NCBI RefSeq assembly: GCF_000320405.1
Contig: NZ_KB291659.1
Coordinates: 8,152 to 43,288, forward strand
Length of the DNA stretch: 35,137 bases
Source of the DNA: Clostridium celatum DSM 1785
Lineage (GTDB): Bacteria > Bacillota > Clostridia > Clostridiales > Clostridiaceae
Direction: 5' to 3'
A model generated the notes under the pieces. It was not told the DNA's origin and made no database searches. It saw nothing but the letters and a program-made list of their open reading frames with translations. The position numbers and the translations under genes were made by a program. Below, piece after piece: positions 8,590-17,654 of this stretch; position 1 is the first letter of the stretch, and each line of letters opens with the position of its first letter.

Positions 8590-11500
8590 CTAATTTACAG
8601 GTAATATTATTGTAAAACTGCTTCCCTTATTTAATTCACTTTCTAAAGTAATATGTCCATCATGTAACTCCACAATATATTTAACCAATGTTAATCCTAT
8701 TCCACTGCTACTTACTTTAGTGGAATTAAAATTCTTTCCTTGCTCAAATCTCTTGAATATAAACTCTTGATCATCTTTAGATATTCCAAGACCATTATCT
8801 ACTATAGAAATACTTACAGTCTCCTCATCTCTTTTAATTAAAACTTCAATTTTTCCACCTTGCTCTGTAAACTTAACTGAATTTCCAATTAAATTAATAA
8901 TACATCTTTCTATTTCTTTAGGATCACAACTAATTAACATTTCTTCAACTTCAGGATCAATAATTAATTCTATTCCTTTTTCTTTTATATAATCACTCAT
9001 ATTTAATGCAGTCTCCTCCACTAAATATACTATATCAACATTTTCTTCTTTATTTATTTTATAAGCACCTGATTCAATTTTAGAGCTATCTATAATATCA
9101 TTTATAATGTTTAATAAGTTATTAGAGCTTTTCTTTATTACCCCCATATAATGTGATGTTTTTTTATCAGTATCCTTTCCAGACTTCTCTAAAGAATTTA
9201 GTAACTGAATTACTGATAAAATTATATTTATAGGTGTTCTTAATTCATGAGATAAATTAACGAAATAATCATTTTTAAACTGCTCATTTCTAATATTCTG
9301 CTCATAAAGCTTTTTATTTTCTTCCATTTGCCGATTTATCTCTTTTGTTTGATTAGCTACTATTTTTTTTAAAAATTTAAGCCTATATCCTCCCCAAAAA
9401 ATTACTAACATGAAAAGGGCTAGATATAAACAATATGCTATATTTGACTGCCAAAATGGCTTCTTTATAATAAAATTTATAGTAGATTCTTCTGTTAAAC
9501 TTCCATCACTCTTAACTGCTTTAACTCTAAAGGTATATTTACCTGGTTTTAATTTTGTATAAACTGCATAACCCTCTTTATTACTAACATTCCATTCTTC
9601 ATTTATTGCATCCATTTTATACAAATAAGTTATGTTACCTATCCTTGTATAATTAGGAAGAAAGTATGCAAACGATATAGTATTTTCATTATAATTAAGT
9701 TCAAGGGTTTCTCCGTCAGTTATATATAAACTCCTATTTATCCATAGAGTATCTAAGACTACTTTATCTACTATAGGAGTTATTTCCCCTATAGTATTAG
9801 GGTCAAATGAAACTACACCATTAGTTGTCCCAAATAGTAACTGCCCCTCTTTAGTCTTATATGCAGCTCTTTCATTAAATTGATTTCCACATACTCCATC
9901 TACTTCTTTAAAATTTATAAACCTATTCTCATTAATAATAAATTTACTTAATCCATTACTTGTTCCTAACCATATATCTTCATTATCATCTATAATTATA
10001 CTATTTATATAATGGCTTCCTAAACCATCTTTTTCATAATATTTAGTGAAAGTTTCTTCTTCGATATTAAATTTATTTAATCCTACTTTAGTACCTATCC
10101 AAATATTACCTTCTTCATCTCCTTGAATACAATTTATATAATCATAATTTAATGAATTATCTTCTGAATTTGCTAAATAATTTTTAATTATTCCTTTAGT
10201 TTTATGAAACTTTATTAATCCAGCATCTATTCCTCCAGCTAGCCAAAGAATATTTTCATCACTTTTATCTTGAAAAATATCATATATTTCATAATTATTA
10301 ATACCTGCGTTTATAAAATCATCCCTATAATAAGTTACTTCATGAGTTCCATTAGTATCCCTATAAAGTCCTTCTATTGTAGCTGCCCATGTATAATTTC
10401 CATCATTTATAGTTTTAAACTCTTTACTTAAAAAAAGGTTTCTATTGTATTCATCATAAGCGTATATATAGTGCTCTCTCATTTTTTTATTAATTACATC
10501 TACACCCTTTTCAGTACAAATTATTATATTACCATTAGACTCTTCTAAAATATATTTTATTTTATTACTTAATAATGAAATCTCCTCATTCTCATCATGA
10601 ACAAATCTTAGCATACTCTTTTCCTTTCTATCAAAATAAATTAATCCATTTTCTTCTGTACCTATCCATAAATCTCCATCAATGTCTTGTAAAAAAGATG
10701 TTATACTACTTTCTGATATTCCATATTTTTTAAAAATATTATTTATTTTGTTACTAAATTGTTGCTTAATATTTAATATGCTGATTCCTTTATTACTACC
10801 AACCCATATAACTCCACTTCTGTCCTCATACAAACATCTTATTGAATTACTTATTAAATGGCTATTACTGGTATTATATATGTTTGTTTCATTACTATCT
10901 TGTATGTATCTCATTAAACCGTTATCACCATAAAACCATATATTATTATTACTATCACATAATACCTTTGTTTCAATATCAATATTATAATTGCGTAATT
11001 CATCATTATAATCATTCAGTTCATTATTTTCGTTTAAAACAACTATGCCACTCTCACTAGATATCCAAATATTACCCTTTGTATCTTTCTCTATTTCATA
11101 TATATATTCTAATTTACTATATTTACTTTTATTATTGGATATATAATTTGTTTTTAAATCTATAATATTTGCTCCATCCTTAGTTCCTATCCATAAATTT
11201 CCTCTATCATCTTCTTTTATATAAGTTATATGATTATTATCTAAGCTTGTACTACTTCCATCTGAATAGTATTTTATAAACTTATTATTTTTCTCATCAT
11301 ATCTATTCAATCCATTTTTAGTTCCAACCCACATAGTATCATTACTATCTCTATATATTGAAGTTATTTCATAATTAGATAATCCTGAATTATTTTCTTC
11401 CTTTGTACATATTCTTATTATATTACTTTCTTGCCTATTAATAATATTTAATCCGCAATCAGTTCCTATCCACATGTCTCCATATTTATCTTCATTTATA

Positions 11501-11814
11501 GCTGTTATATATGGCGAAGTAAGGCTATTTTTATTATTAATTTCATAATTATACTTTACCACCATATTTCCATTGTATTTATTAAGTCCATCTTCAGTCC
11601 CTATCCAAATATATCCTAGTGAATCTTGATAAATATCAGTTATAAGATTACTAGATAATCCATCTTTTGTAGTTAAATTATTAAAGTTTATTTTTTCTTC
11701 TATAAGTAAACTATTATCACCTTCTAATTGATTAGCAAAAACCACATTGCCATTACTTAATAAAATAATAAATATCATCATAAATAATAATATTTTTTTT
11801 AGTTCTCTACTCAT
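8590..11814 (-). CDS. Two-propeller sensor histidine kinase (HTCS-like, no receiver)
   Basis: The 1074-residue product starts with a signal peptide (residues 1-28). About 14 propeller repeats with the W(I/V/L)GT...GL signature (for example GYIWIGTEDGLNKY) follow, enough for two seven-bladed propellers. Then come a Y_Y_Y-type Ig domain (TYLYKMDAINEEWN), one membrane helix (about 791-810) and a coiled coil. The HisKA domain has phospho-acceptor H856 in SHELRTP. The HATPase domain has N978, DNGLGI (1006-1011) and SGIGL. Unlike Bacteroides hybrid systems, no receiver or HTH domain is fused and no response regulator gene lies nearby. ATG 11814 is chosen because GAGAGGG precedes it; an earlier ATG at 11853 has no ribosome binding site and would spoil the signal peptide. 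The ligand is probably a glycan or other exported nutrient (inferred). Confidence 0.9.
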   Translation of the reverse strand: MSRELKKILLFMMIFIILLSNGNVVFANQLEGDNSLLIEEKINFNNLTTKDGLSSNLITDIYQDSLGYIWIGTEDGLNKYNGNMVVKYNYEINNKNSLTSPYITAINEDKYGDMWIGTDCGLNIINRQESNIIRICTKEENNSGLSNYEITSIYRDSNDTMWVGTKNGLNRYDEKNNKFIKYYSDGSSTSLDNNHITYIKEDDRGNLWIGTKDGANIIDLKTNYISNNKSKYSKLEYIYEIEKDTKGNIWISSESGIVVLNENNELNDYNDELRNYNIDIETKVLCDSNNNIWFYGDNGLMRYIQDSNETNIYNTSNSHLISNSIRCLYEDRSGVIWVGSNKGISILNIKQQFSNKINNIFKKYGISESSITSFLQDIDGDLWIGTEENGLIYFDRKEKSMLRFVHDENEEISLLSNKIKYILEESNGNIIICTEKGVDVINKKMREHYIYAYDEYNRNLFLSKEFKTINDGNYTWAATIEGLYRDTNGTHEVTYYRDDFINAGINNYEIYDIFQDKSDENILWLAGGIDAGLIKFHKTKGIIKNYLANSEDNSLNYDYINCIQGDEEGNIWIGTKVGLNKFNIEEETFTKYYEKDGLGSHYINSIIIDDNEDIWLGTSNGLSKFIINENRFINFKEVDGVCGNQFNERAAYKTKEGQLLFGTTNGVVSFDPNTIGEITPIVDKVVLDTLWINRSLYITDGETLELNYNENTISFAYFLPNYTRIGNITYLYKMDAINEEWNVSNKEGYAVYTKLKPGKYTFRVKAVKSDGSLTEESTINFIIKKPFWQSNIAYCLYLALFMLVIFWGGYRLKFLKKIVANQTKEINRQMEENKKLYEQNIRNEQFKNDYFVNLSHELRTPINIILSVIQLLNSLEKSGKDTDKKTSHYMGVIKKSSNNLLNIINDIIDSSKIESGAYKINKEENVDIVYLVEETALNMSDYIKEKGIELIIDPEVEEMLISCDPKEIERCIINLIGNSVKFTEQGGKIEVLIKRDEETVSISIVDNGLGISKDDQEFIFKRFEQGKNFNSTKVSSSGIGLTLVKYIVELHDGHITLESELNKGSSFTIILPVN

Positions 11815-11905
11815 AGCACCCTCTCTATTTTTCATTATAATGGTATATATCATAAATTATTGAATATACTTACATTTTTTACTAAAAGTATTGTTATTAT
11901 ATCAT

Positions 11906-11952
11906 ACAAATAAGACACATTATGTCTTATTTGTACATAATGTGTCTTATTT
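11906..11952. promoter_or_regulatory. Overlapping triple repeat: terminator or operator
   Basis: AAATAAGACA occurs inverted at 11908-11917 and its complement TGTCTTATTT direct at 11923-11932 and 11943-11952. Two mutually exclusive perfect stems result: 12 bp with a 5-base loop (11906-11934) and 18 bp with a 9-base loop (11908-11925 with 11935-11952). It lies between the HTH regulator's stop and the kinase start, both on the minus strand. It may terminate the regulator transcript, bind the regulator, or switch read-through. Confidence 0.6.
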
Positions 11953-11970
11953 TTATTTTTCACTTCTTAT

Positions 11971-12621
11971 TTACACTATTTTTAAACTTTTTTTATTATC
12001 ATTATAGCTTATTATATTACCATTATAACTCTTATTAAGTAATACAACATTATCTATATTCTTTATTGGAATAAGCTTATATTCTTCATCATAATAATAT
12101 AAACATAATCCTTCTTGTCTTAAAACATAAGAAATTGGAAATATGCATATTTTACCCCTATTTATCTCTACCTCTATAAAAGTTTTGTTATCTAATGCTT
12201 TATCGATTTTCTTACAAACTTCACTTTCGCTATCAAATTTCTCTTCATACAAATCTACTATAAAACGTTCCTGTAATTTATTTAATATCTTAGAACATCT
12301 CTTTTCATCTACAATCTTAAATCTATCAATTAAAAGAGATTGCTCTAAATTTTTACTTATATTTTCGCAAATATATAGTGCAAGCATTAAAGACTCATAA
12401 TCATTATATCTTAGCATTTGCCTTCTTATTATATAATTATTATCTATTTCTATTCCACCATTTTTTCCTCTATGAATTATTATTGGAATACCTAAAACTG
12501 ATAATTTATCTAAGTCCCTTTGTATTGTTCTTGTTGATACGTTATATACGCTTGCAAGCTCCTTAATTGTAATTTTACAGTTGCTTCTTAAGAGATAAAA
12601 TACAATTTCTAACAATCTCAT
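11971..12621 (-). CDS. HTH_11/YafY-type transcriptional regulator
   Basis: The 216-residue product starts with a DeoR/HTH_11-type winged helix: ITIKELASVYNVSTRTIQRD around residues 17-36, then a wing (IIHRGKNGGIEI). The rest resembles a shortened ligand-binding region of the YafY/WYL regulators, with PISYVLRQEGLCLYYYDEEY in the place of the WYL segment, although W-Y-L itself is absent. It is shorter than typical YafY proteins (about 300). It begins 45 bases downstream of the amidohydrolase gene on the same strand and may be co-transcribed with it. The effector is unknown. The repeat at 11906-11952, just after its stop, is a candidate binding site. Confidence 0.8.
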   Translation of the reverse strand: MRLLEIVFYLLRSNCKITIKELASVYNVSTRTIQRDLDKLSVLGIPIIIHRGKNGGIEIDNNYIIRRQMLRYNDYESLMLALYICENISKNLEQSLLIDRFKIVDEKRCSKILNKLQERFIVDLYEEKFDSESEVCKKIDKALDNKTFIEVEINRGKICIFPISYVLRQEGLCLYYYDEEYKLIPIKNIDNVVLLNKSYNGNIISYNDNKKSLKIV

Positions 12622-12666
12622 TACTACTACCTTTCCAACTTCCTAACATTCAATTATATTTCTAAT

Positions 12667-13851
12667 TTATTTATTATTTTTTAACCACATAATAGCACAA
12701 TATGTATGCATTGCTGCACCTGTAACTAATATATCTTCATTAAACACTACTTTCTCATTATGCATAGGTTCACCATATAAAGAGTTTTCTTGCTTTGTAC
12801 CAGCACCTAACATAAGATAAACACTTGGAACTTCATATGAGTAGGAAGCAAAATCTTCTGATCCCATTCCTCCACCTTCAAATAAACACACTGATTTTTC
12901 GCCTAATAAATCTTTTATGTAGGAAGTAACTTCCTTAGCTAAATCAGTATCATTAGCTAATGGTGGTACTGATGATAATTCTATTAATTCAGCTTCCCCT
13001 CTAAACATCTTAGCAGTAGATTCTACTATTTCTTTCATTCTATTAAATATAAATTCTCCAACCTCTTTATCTAAACTTCTTATAGTACCTTCCATAATAA
13101 CTTCATTTGGTATTATATTTGGTGCTTCTCCACCTACAAATTTTCCAATTGTTACAACTGCAGGCTTTGTAGCTGATATTTCTCTAGATATAATTTCTTG
13201 TAAAGATATATATATATGAGCTGCTATATTTATTGGATCTACTCCAAGCTCTGGCATAGCTCCATGACAGCCTAATCCCTTTACAACTATTCTAAATCTG
13301 TTACACCCAGCTATACTAGTTCCTAAACCACATAATACAACATTTGAAGGAGTACCAGAATGCACATGCATTGCCATAGCTGCATCAACCTTTGGGTTAT
13401 TAAGAACTCCTGCTTCCAACATTTTTTTTGCTCCAGTAAATCCTTCTTCATCTGGTTGAAATACTAATTTAACAGTTCCCTCTATTTCATCTTGATTTTC
13501 TTTAAGTAACTTTGCTGCTCCTAAAAGCATTGCTGTATGCATATCGTGTCCACATGAATGCATACAGCCATTATTTGCTTTAAAATCACATTCAGTTGCT
13601 TCAGCCATTGGTAATGCATCCATATCCGCTCTTAATAAAAATGTTTTTCCTGGCTTATTCCCTTCAATTGTTGCCACTATACCACTTTCACATATCTCCT
13701 TTGGATCATATCCAAATTCCTTTAACTTTTCTATTACATATGCTTTTGTCTTTGGTAATTCAGCCCCAACTTCAGGATTTTGATGGATGGTTCTTCTATA
13801 TCCTACTATTTCATCTTTTATTGATTTAGCTTGTTCCATAAATTTATTCAT
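12667..13851 (-). CDS. M20D family amidohydrolase (hippurate/N-acyl amino acid hydrolase type)
   Basis: The 394-residue product is a cytosolic di-metal peptidase-fold hydrolase that removes acyl groups from amino acids. Motifs in order are RRTIHQNPEVG (19-29), LRADMDALP (73-81), MHSCGHDMHT (97-106, with ligands C100 and H102), FQPDEEG (131-137, with E135 and E136), MHVHSG (161-166, with H162) and the C-terminal EPMHNEKV with the last ligand His. The dimerisation 'lid' lies between about 180 and 300. Length is typical. Substrates in the family include hippurate, N-acetyl amino acids and indole-acetyl amino acids, so the natural one is not fixed. The HTH regulator follows after 45 bases. Confidence 0.9.
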   Translation of the reverse strand: MNKFMEQAKSIKDEIVGYRRTIHQNPEVGAELPKTKAYVIEKLKEFGYDPKEICESGIVATIEGNKPGKTFLLRADMDALPMAEATECDFKANNGCMHSCGHDMHTAMLLGAAKLLKENQDEIEGTVKLVFQPDEEGFTGAKKMLEAGVLNNPKVDAAMAMHVHSGTPSNVVLCGLGTSIAGCNRFRIVVKGLGCHGAMPELGVDPINIAAHIYISLQEIISREISATKPAVVTIGKFVGGEAPNIIPNEVIMEGTIRSLDKEVGEFIFNRMKEIVESTAKMFRGEAELIELSSVPPLANDTDLAKEVTSYIKDLLGEKSVCLFEGGGMGSEDFASYSYEVPSVYLMLGAGTKQENSLYGEPMHNEKVVFNEDILVTGAAMHTYCAIMWLKNNK

Positions 13852-14084
13852 ACTAAGACCTCACTTTACTATTTTATGTTATCAATTTATTTATATACTA
13901 CCTCGCAAATACGACATATATTGTCATTATTTATAGTAATTTTAAAATAAATTTATATACCAAATAGTATTTCCTTTTAAAGTCACTATTAAAACTTTTT
14001 ATAATCTTTTATTTAATACTTTTATAATATTTTATTAACTTTTAATTTTTTCTCAAATATGCTTTATTTCCTTTTTAACTCTAT

Positions 14085-14770
14085 CTATTGATGCTCTATT
14101 AACTCTACTTTATCTACTTCATCTATAGAAACTATATCCGTTAAAACATCACTAATATCTAACTCATCATCAAGGTTAATTTTAAACCTAAGATTTACTC
14201 GTTTTTCTGCTTCCTTTCTCACTTCAATTGATATTATATCTGCCCCAGAGCTTCTTATCATCTCTTTTATATTTTCTACTGAGATTGCTATATTGCCATT
14301 TATACCTACCTCTATATGTGCATGTGAATTTTTCTTAATTATTATTAATTTCTTTATTTTAAATATATCATTTAAAAAAGCATAAGCTACTATAGTAATT
14401 ACTATAGATGATATATATATTCCTGACCCTACAGCAAGACCAATAATTGCAGCTAAACAAATTGAAGCAGCTGTCGTTAATCCTTTTATACTTCTTTTAT
14501 CCTTTAATATTGTTCCAGCTCCTAAAAATCCAATACCTGATATATATTGCCCTGCTAATCTAAATACATCATTTGATCCACCATTAACACGATAATATTC
14601 TAAAGAAGTTATTTGAATTAGCAATCCAACAAGTCCAACCATAACATGAGTCCTTATCCCCACTACCATGCCTTTTTTTCTCTATTATATCCTATAGACC
14701 CTGTAAGTATTACACCTAATATAATTTTTATTGATACTTCTATTGCTACTTTTAAATCTAAATTTTTCAT
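14085..14770 (-). pseudogene. MgtC/SapB family membrane protein, N-terminal frameshift
   Basis: The MgtC family are inner-membrane proteins linked to low-Mg2+ survival and P-type ATPase control. The intact frame (14085-14669) carries GIRTH, ISGIGFLGAGTILKD and the LTTAASICLAAIIGLAVGSG helix, plus a C-terminal ACT-like domain (about 120 onward). It lacks the first helix. That helix is found in another frame starting at ATG 14770 behind TAGGAGAG: MKNLDLKVAIEV and then GSIGYNREKK. Adding one base to the seven-T run at 14673-14679 (plus strand) fuses them into a normal 228-residue protein. The lesion could be real, a homopolymer sequencing error, or slippage-tolerated. No Mg2+-sensing M-box leader is visible upstream. 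Confidence 0.8.
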
Positions 14771-14993
14771 TAACTCTCCTAGCATATAAATACTCATCTA
14801 CCTTAATCTAAACTTTATAATTAAAATAATTTTTAAAACTTTTTCTATACTAAATGGGCTTTTATTAAACAACTATCATATCTGTATTGATAAATTTATC
14901 ATATTACGCCTTTACAATATATGTTAATAATACTATATGAAAAATACTTTTCTGTCTAATTAAACTATTAATTATAATTTCTTTTTATAAAAA

Positions 14994-15025
14994 TAAATCC
15001 TAAACTCAAACGAGTTTAGGATTTA
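14994..15025 (-). terminator. Terminator of the OPT-PqqD operon
   Basis: A 14-bp perfect stem (14994-15007 with 15012-15025) and 4-base loop; a T-run follows on the minus strand. The rest of 14771-15039 shows no gene. Confidence 0.85.
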
Positions 15026-15039
15026 CTATATAATCTCCT

Positions 15040-15384
15040 TTATTCTGTCCTCTGAATATACTTACAGTTTACACATATATGATTTAAAAAAACTAATAAT
15101 CTTTCATAAAGGGGATATACATTCTCACCAAATTTCTTCTCTAATAATTCCCCTATTTCCTTAACAGTTTTACTTCCATCAATTTGTATAAACACTTCAC
15201 TACTATATTGGTCGAAAGTAATAGTTTTGTACATAGGAATTTTAAACTTTAATCTTCTAAAAATTTTTTGAATTTTATGGTCTTGTTTTTCAAAAATAGT
15301 AACTATACCTTCTTTATCTACTTCATACTCAATATTATCACAGATTTTAAACTTTATATTTAAAACTTCTTCATTATTATTCAT
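15040..15384 (-). CDS. PqqD-like (RiPP recognition element fold) protein
   Basis: The 114-residue product fits the PqqD fold: an N-terminal strand region, then the characteristic YSSEVFIQIDGSKTVKEI (about residues 60-77), then helices through ELLEKKFGENVYPLYERLL and a C-terminal FLNHICVNCKYI. PqqD proteins bind leader peptides and present them to radical SAM or other modifying enzymes. No peptide-modifying enzyme or precursor is visible here. Instead its start codon overlaps the end of the OPT transporter gene by 8 bases, implying translational coupling. A role in delivering or recognising a peptide handled by the transporter is inferred. The N-terminal 50 residues may form an extra domain. 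Confidence 0.7.
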   Translation of the reverse strand: MNNNEEVLNIKFKICDNIEYEVDKEGIVTIFEKQDHKIQKIFRRLKFKIPMYKTITFDQYSSEVFIQIDGSKTVKEIGELLEKKFGENVYPLYERLLVFLNHICVNCKYIQRTE

Positions 15385-17299
15385 TATTCTTTACCTTCGA
15401 TGACATAATTGGTATGGTTGTAGCTATAACTAAAATAATTAATAATATTATAGCCATCATATTTCCACCAGCGAATCCTGTTGGAATTCTAGGTTTTATA
15501 ACACCACTAACTTGTAATATTATCCCTACTAGCCCTATTATAGATCCACCTGCAACAAGACCTGAAGATAGGCTTATTCCATTGGCCACTTTAACTTCTT
15601 TTTCTCTTTCATCTTTGCTGATTTTTTCAATAAACACACGTATTAATGCACCTACTAATATTATAGATGTTGTTGATATAGGTAAATAAAATCCTATGGC
15701 AATAGTCATTATTGGTAAATCTAATAAGAATAAGAATAAAGCCATAACAACACCAACTATAATCATAGGCCAAGGTAAATTACCTTGCATTATTCCAGAA
15801 GTTAATGTAGACATTAAATTTGCTTGTGGAAGTGCAAATGGTGCATCTGCTCCTGTAATAGCTAATTGATCTGAAAGTACCATTACTGTTCCTGTAACAA
15901 CAATAACCCCAACTATACTAGCTATTAAAAAATAATTTTGCATTTCTTTTTTACTTCCACCTATTACATATGTTACTTTTTGAGATTGACTATATCCTCC
16001 TGCTACTGATATAGCAACAACCATAAAATTTGCAAATAAAAGCAATGATTTATTATCTGCTTGCCCTTTCCATCCCATTATAACAAATACTAATGTTAGT
16101 ATAACTAATGAAGCTATTGTCATACCTGATACAGGAAGGTTTGATGTTCCTATTGTACCTGCTAAACGACCTGAAACTATTACAAATAATAAAGCCAATA
16201 TTATTGAAACAATAGCTGCTACTATAGCCATTGTAGCCCCTTGAGAAATTAAAAATGCTGATACAATTATTATTGAAAGCCCAGCTAAAAGTATTATCAT
16301 TTCACCTGAACTTTTTTCTTTACTATCATCTTTACTTGATTTTGCCTTTAATGTTTCTTTTATAGATACAATTATTGTTGGTATAAGCTTTATTGCACCT
16401 ATTATACCACCACAAAGCATCATTCCTGCACCTATATATTTAACATAACTTCCTGCTATTGAGTTTACTTCCATTTGATGAAGAAGTACTGTAGCATCAT
16501 TCCATGAGTGCACATTTTTATCTGCTAAATCTGTAAAATAACCTATCAAAGGTGTAATTCCAAAGTTAGCTAGTATTGATCCTGCAAACATAGTTAAAGA
16601 TACCTCTAACCCAACTATAAAACCTATACCTAATAAAAGTGGATTTACTTCAGTAGAAAATTTCCATTTGTAAAACTTGCTTCCTACAAAGGTAATAGTA
16701 TTATTAATTAAGTTTAAAAATGAACTTGTTAAAACATTTATAATACCACTTATAAAAAAACCAATTCCCATAAATTTTATAGCATCTCCGCCTGCTTCTG
16801 AAGCAACAAGAGTTTCTGATATAGCCATAGATTCTGGATACATAAGTTTTCCATGCTCTTCAACAATTAAGTAATTATAAACTAATGATAAAGCCCCTAT
16901 TCCAAATAGAGCTCCAGCTATTCCTACACTTATACCTTCTAAAAAAGTTACCTTGCTTCCTATTAATATAATTGCAGGTAATACATAAATAACACCACTT
17001 GCGATAGATTCTCCACCACTTGACATACCTTGAGTTATGTTTTTTCCAAGTATTCCTTTACTTTTAGCAAAAGCTCCTATAAGCATTGAACCTATTATTG
17101 CTCCTGGTATTCCGGCTGCAACAGTTAACCCTGACTTCATACCAGAATAAGCAGTAGATGCCGCAAATATAGTAGCTAATACTATTCCAATTATAAGTAC
17201 AGAAACATTGGCTCCGCGCTTTGATTTATCAGTTATATACGGAACATAATCTTTTCCATGCACACCACCATAAGCTTCTTTAGGTAATTTGTTTTTCAT
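15377..17299 (-). CDS. OPT family oligopeptide transporter
   Basis: The 640-residue product has about 14-16 hydrophobic helices and family landmarks: the N-terminal AYGGVHGKDYVPYI, the STAYSGMKSGLTVAAGIPGA loop, 'QGMSSGGESIASGVIY', the YPESMAISETLVASEAGG segment (about 155-172) and PFALPQANLMSTL. OPT proteins import oligopeptides or metal chelates by proton coupling. Length and motifs fit the bacterial peptide-type branch. AGGAAGGAG precedes ATG 17299 closely. It heads a two-gene operon with the PqqD-like gene and has its own promoter at 17385-17413. The substrate (peptide, glutathione conjugate or siderophore-like) is not determinable. Confidence 0.93.
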   Translation of the reverse strand: MKNKLPKEAYGGVHGKDYVPYITDKSKRGANVSVLIIGIVLATIFAASTAYSGMKSGLTVAAGIPGAIIGSMLIGAFAKSKGILGKNITQGMSSGGESIASGVIYVLPAIILIGSKVTFLEGISVGIAGALFGIGALSLVYNYLIVEEHGKLMYPESMAISETLVASEAGGDAIKFMGIGFFISGIINVLTSSFLNLINNTITFVGSKFYKWKFSTEVNPLLLGIGFIVGLEVSLTMFAGSILANFGITPLIGYFTDLADKNVHSWNDATVLLHQMEVNSIAGSYVKYIGAGMMLCGGIIGAIKLIPTIIVSIKETLKAKSSKDDSKEKSSGEMIILLAGLSIIIVSAFLISQGATMAIVAAIVSIILALLFVIVSGRLAGTIGTSNLPVSGMTIASLVILTLVFVIMGWKGQADNKSLLLFANFMVVAISVAGGYSQSQKVTYVIGGSKKEMQNYFLIASIVGVIVVTGTVMVLSDQLAITGADAPFALPQANLMSTLTSGIMQGNLPWPMIIVGVVMALFLFLLDLPIMTIAIGFYLPISTTSIILVGALIRVFIEKISKDEREKEVKVANGISLSSGLVAGGSIIGLVGIILQVSGVIKPRIPTGFAGGNMMAIILLIILVIATTIPIMSSKVKNNE

Positions 17300-17384
17300 A
17301 TATAATCTCCTTCCTTTGTTTTATTGATGCAATATATTTAGTATGTGCATTTTATTATTTAACATAATTAGAGATTATATTTTT

Positions 17385-17413
17385 TTATAAAATAATTTCT
17401 AAAAATACTTCAA
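17385..17413 (-). promoter_or_regulatory. Promoter of the OPT-PqqD operon
   Basis: On the minus strand TTGAAG (17408-17413) and TTATAA (17385-17390) are spaced 17 bases, about 85 bases upstream of the start codon. The rest of 17300-17654 (355 bases) holds only this and the hairpin at 17567-17607. Confidence 0.5.
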
Positions 17414-17566
17414 TTAAACTACTTTTTAACTATTTATTTTATAAATGTAATTAAATCAAAAATAACCATAGATACTTAACATCAATATCTATAGCTATCT
17501 TCTTTCATATTTTTCAAGTACACTATTATTTATAATAGGATATCCTTATCTATATTAATTAAAAAT

Positions 17567-17607
17567 AAAAGATATACTTAAATGAAAATCACTTAAATAT
17601 ATCTTTA
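17567..17607 (-). terminator. Probable terminator of the second MATE gene
   Basis: A 14-bp stem with one mismatch (17568-17581 with 17593-17606) lies 48 bases after the MATE stop, with a T-rich run on the minus strand. Confidence 0.6.
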
Positions 17608-17654
17608 TTATTAGAATTATTTAATTACTATTGCTATTAAAAATCTATAATATT

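Noticed and set aside
10682..11060. Plus-strand open frames inside the sensor kinase gene
   Set aside because: Antisense shadows of the propeller repeats, with no ribosome binding site and implausible composition.
11815..11853. Upstream ATG for the sensor kinase
   Set aside because: No ribosome binding site, and the signal peptide begins properly at 11814.
11906..11952. CRISPR-like repeat
   Set aside because: Only one cluster, repeats are inverted and overlapping, and there are no spacers or cas genes.
14771..15039. Mg2+ riboswitch (M-box) before the mgtC-like gene
   Set aside because: Only the terminator of the previous operon is seen; no M-box-like conserved core.
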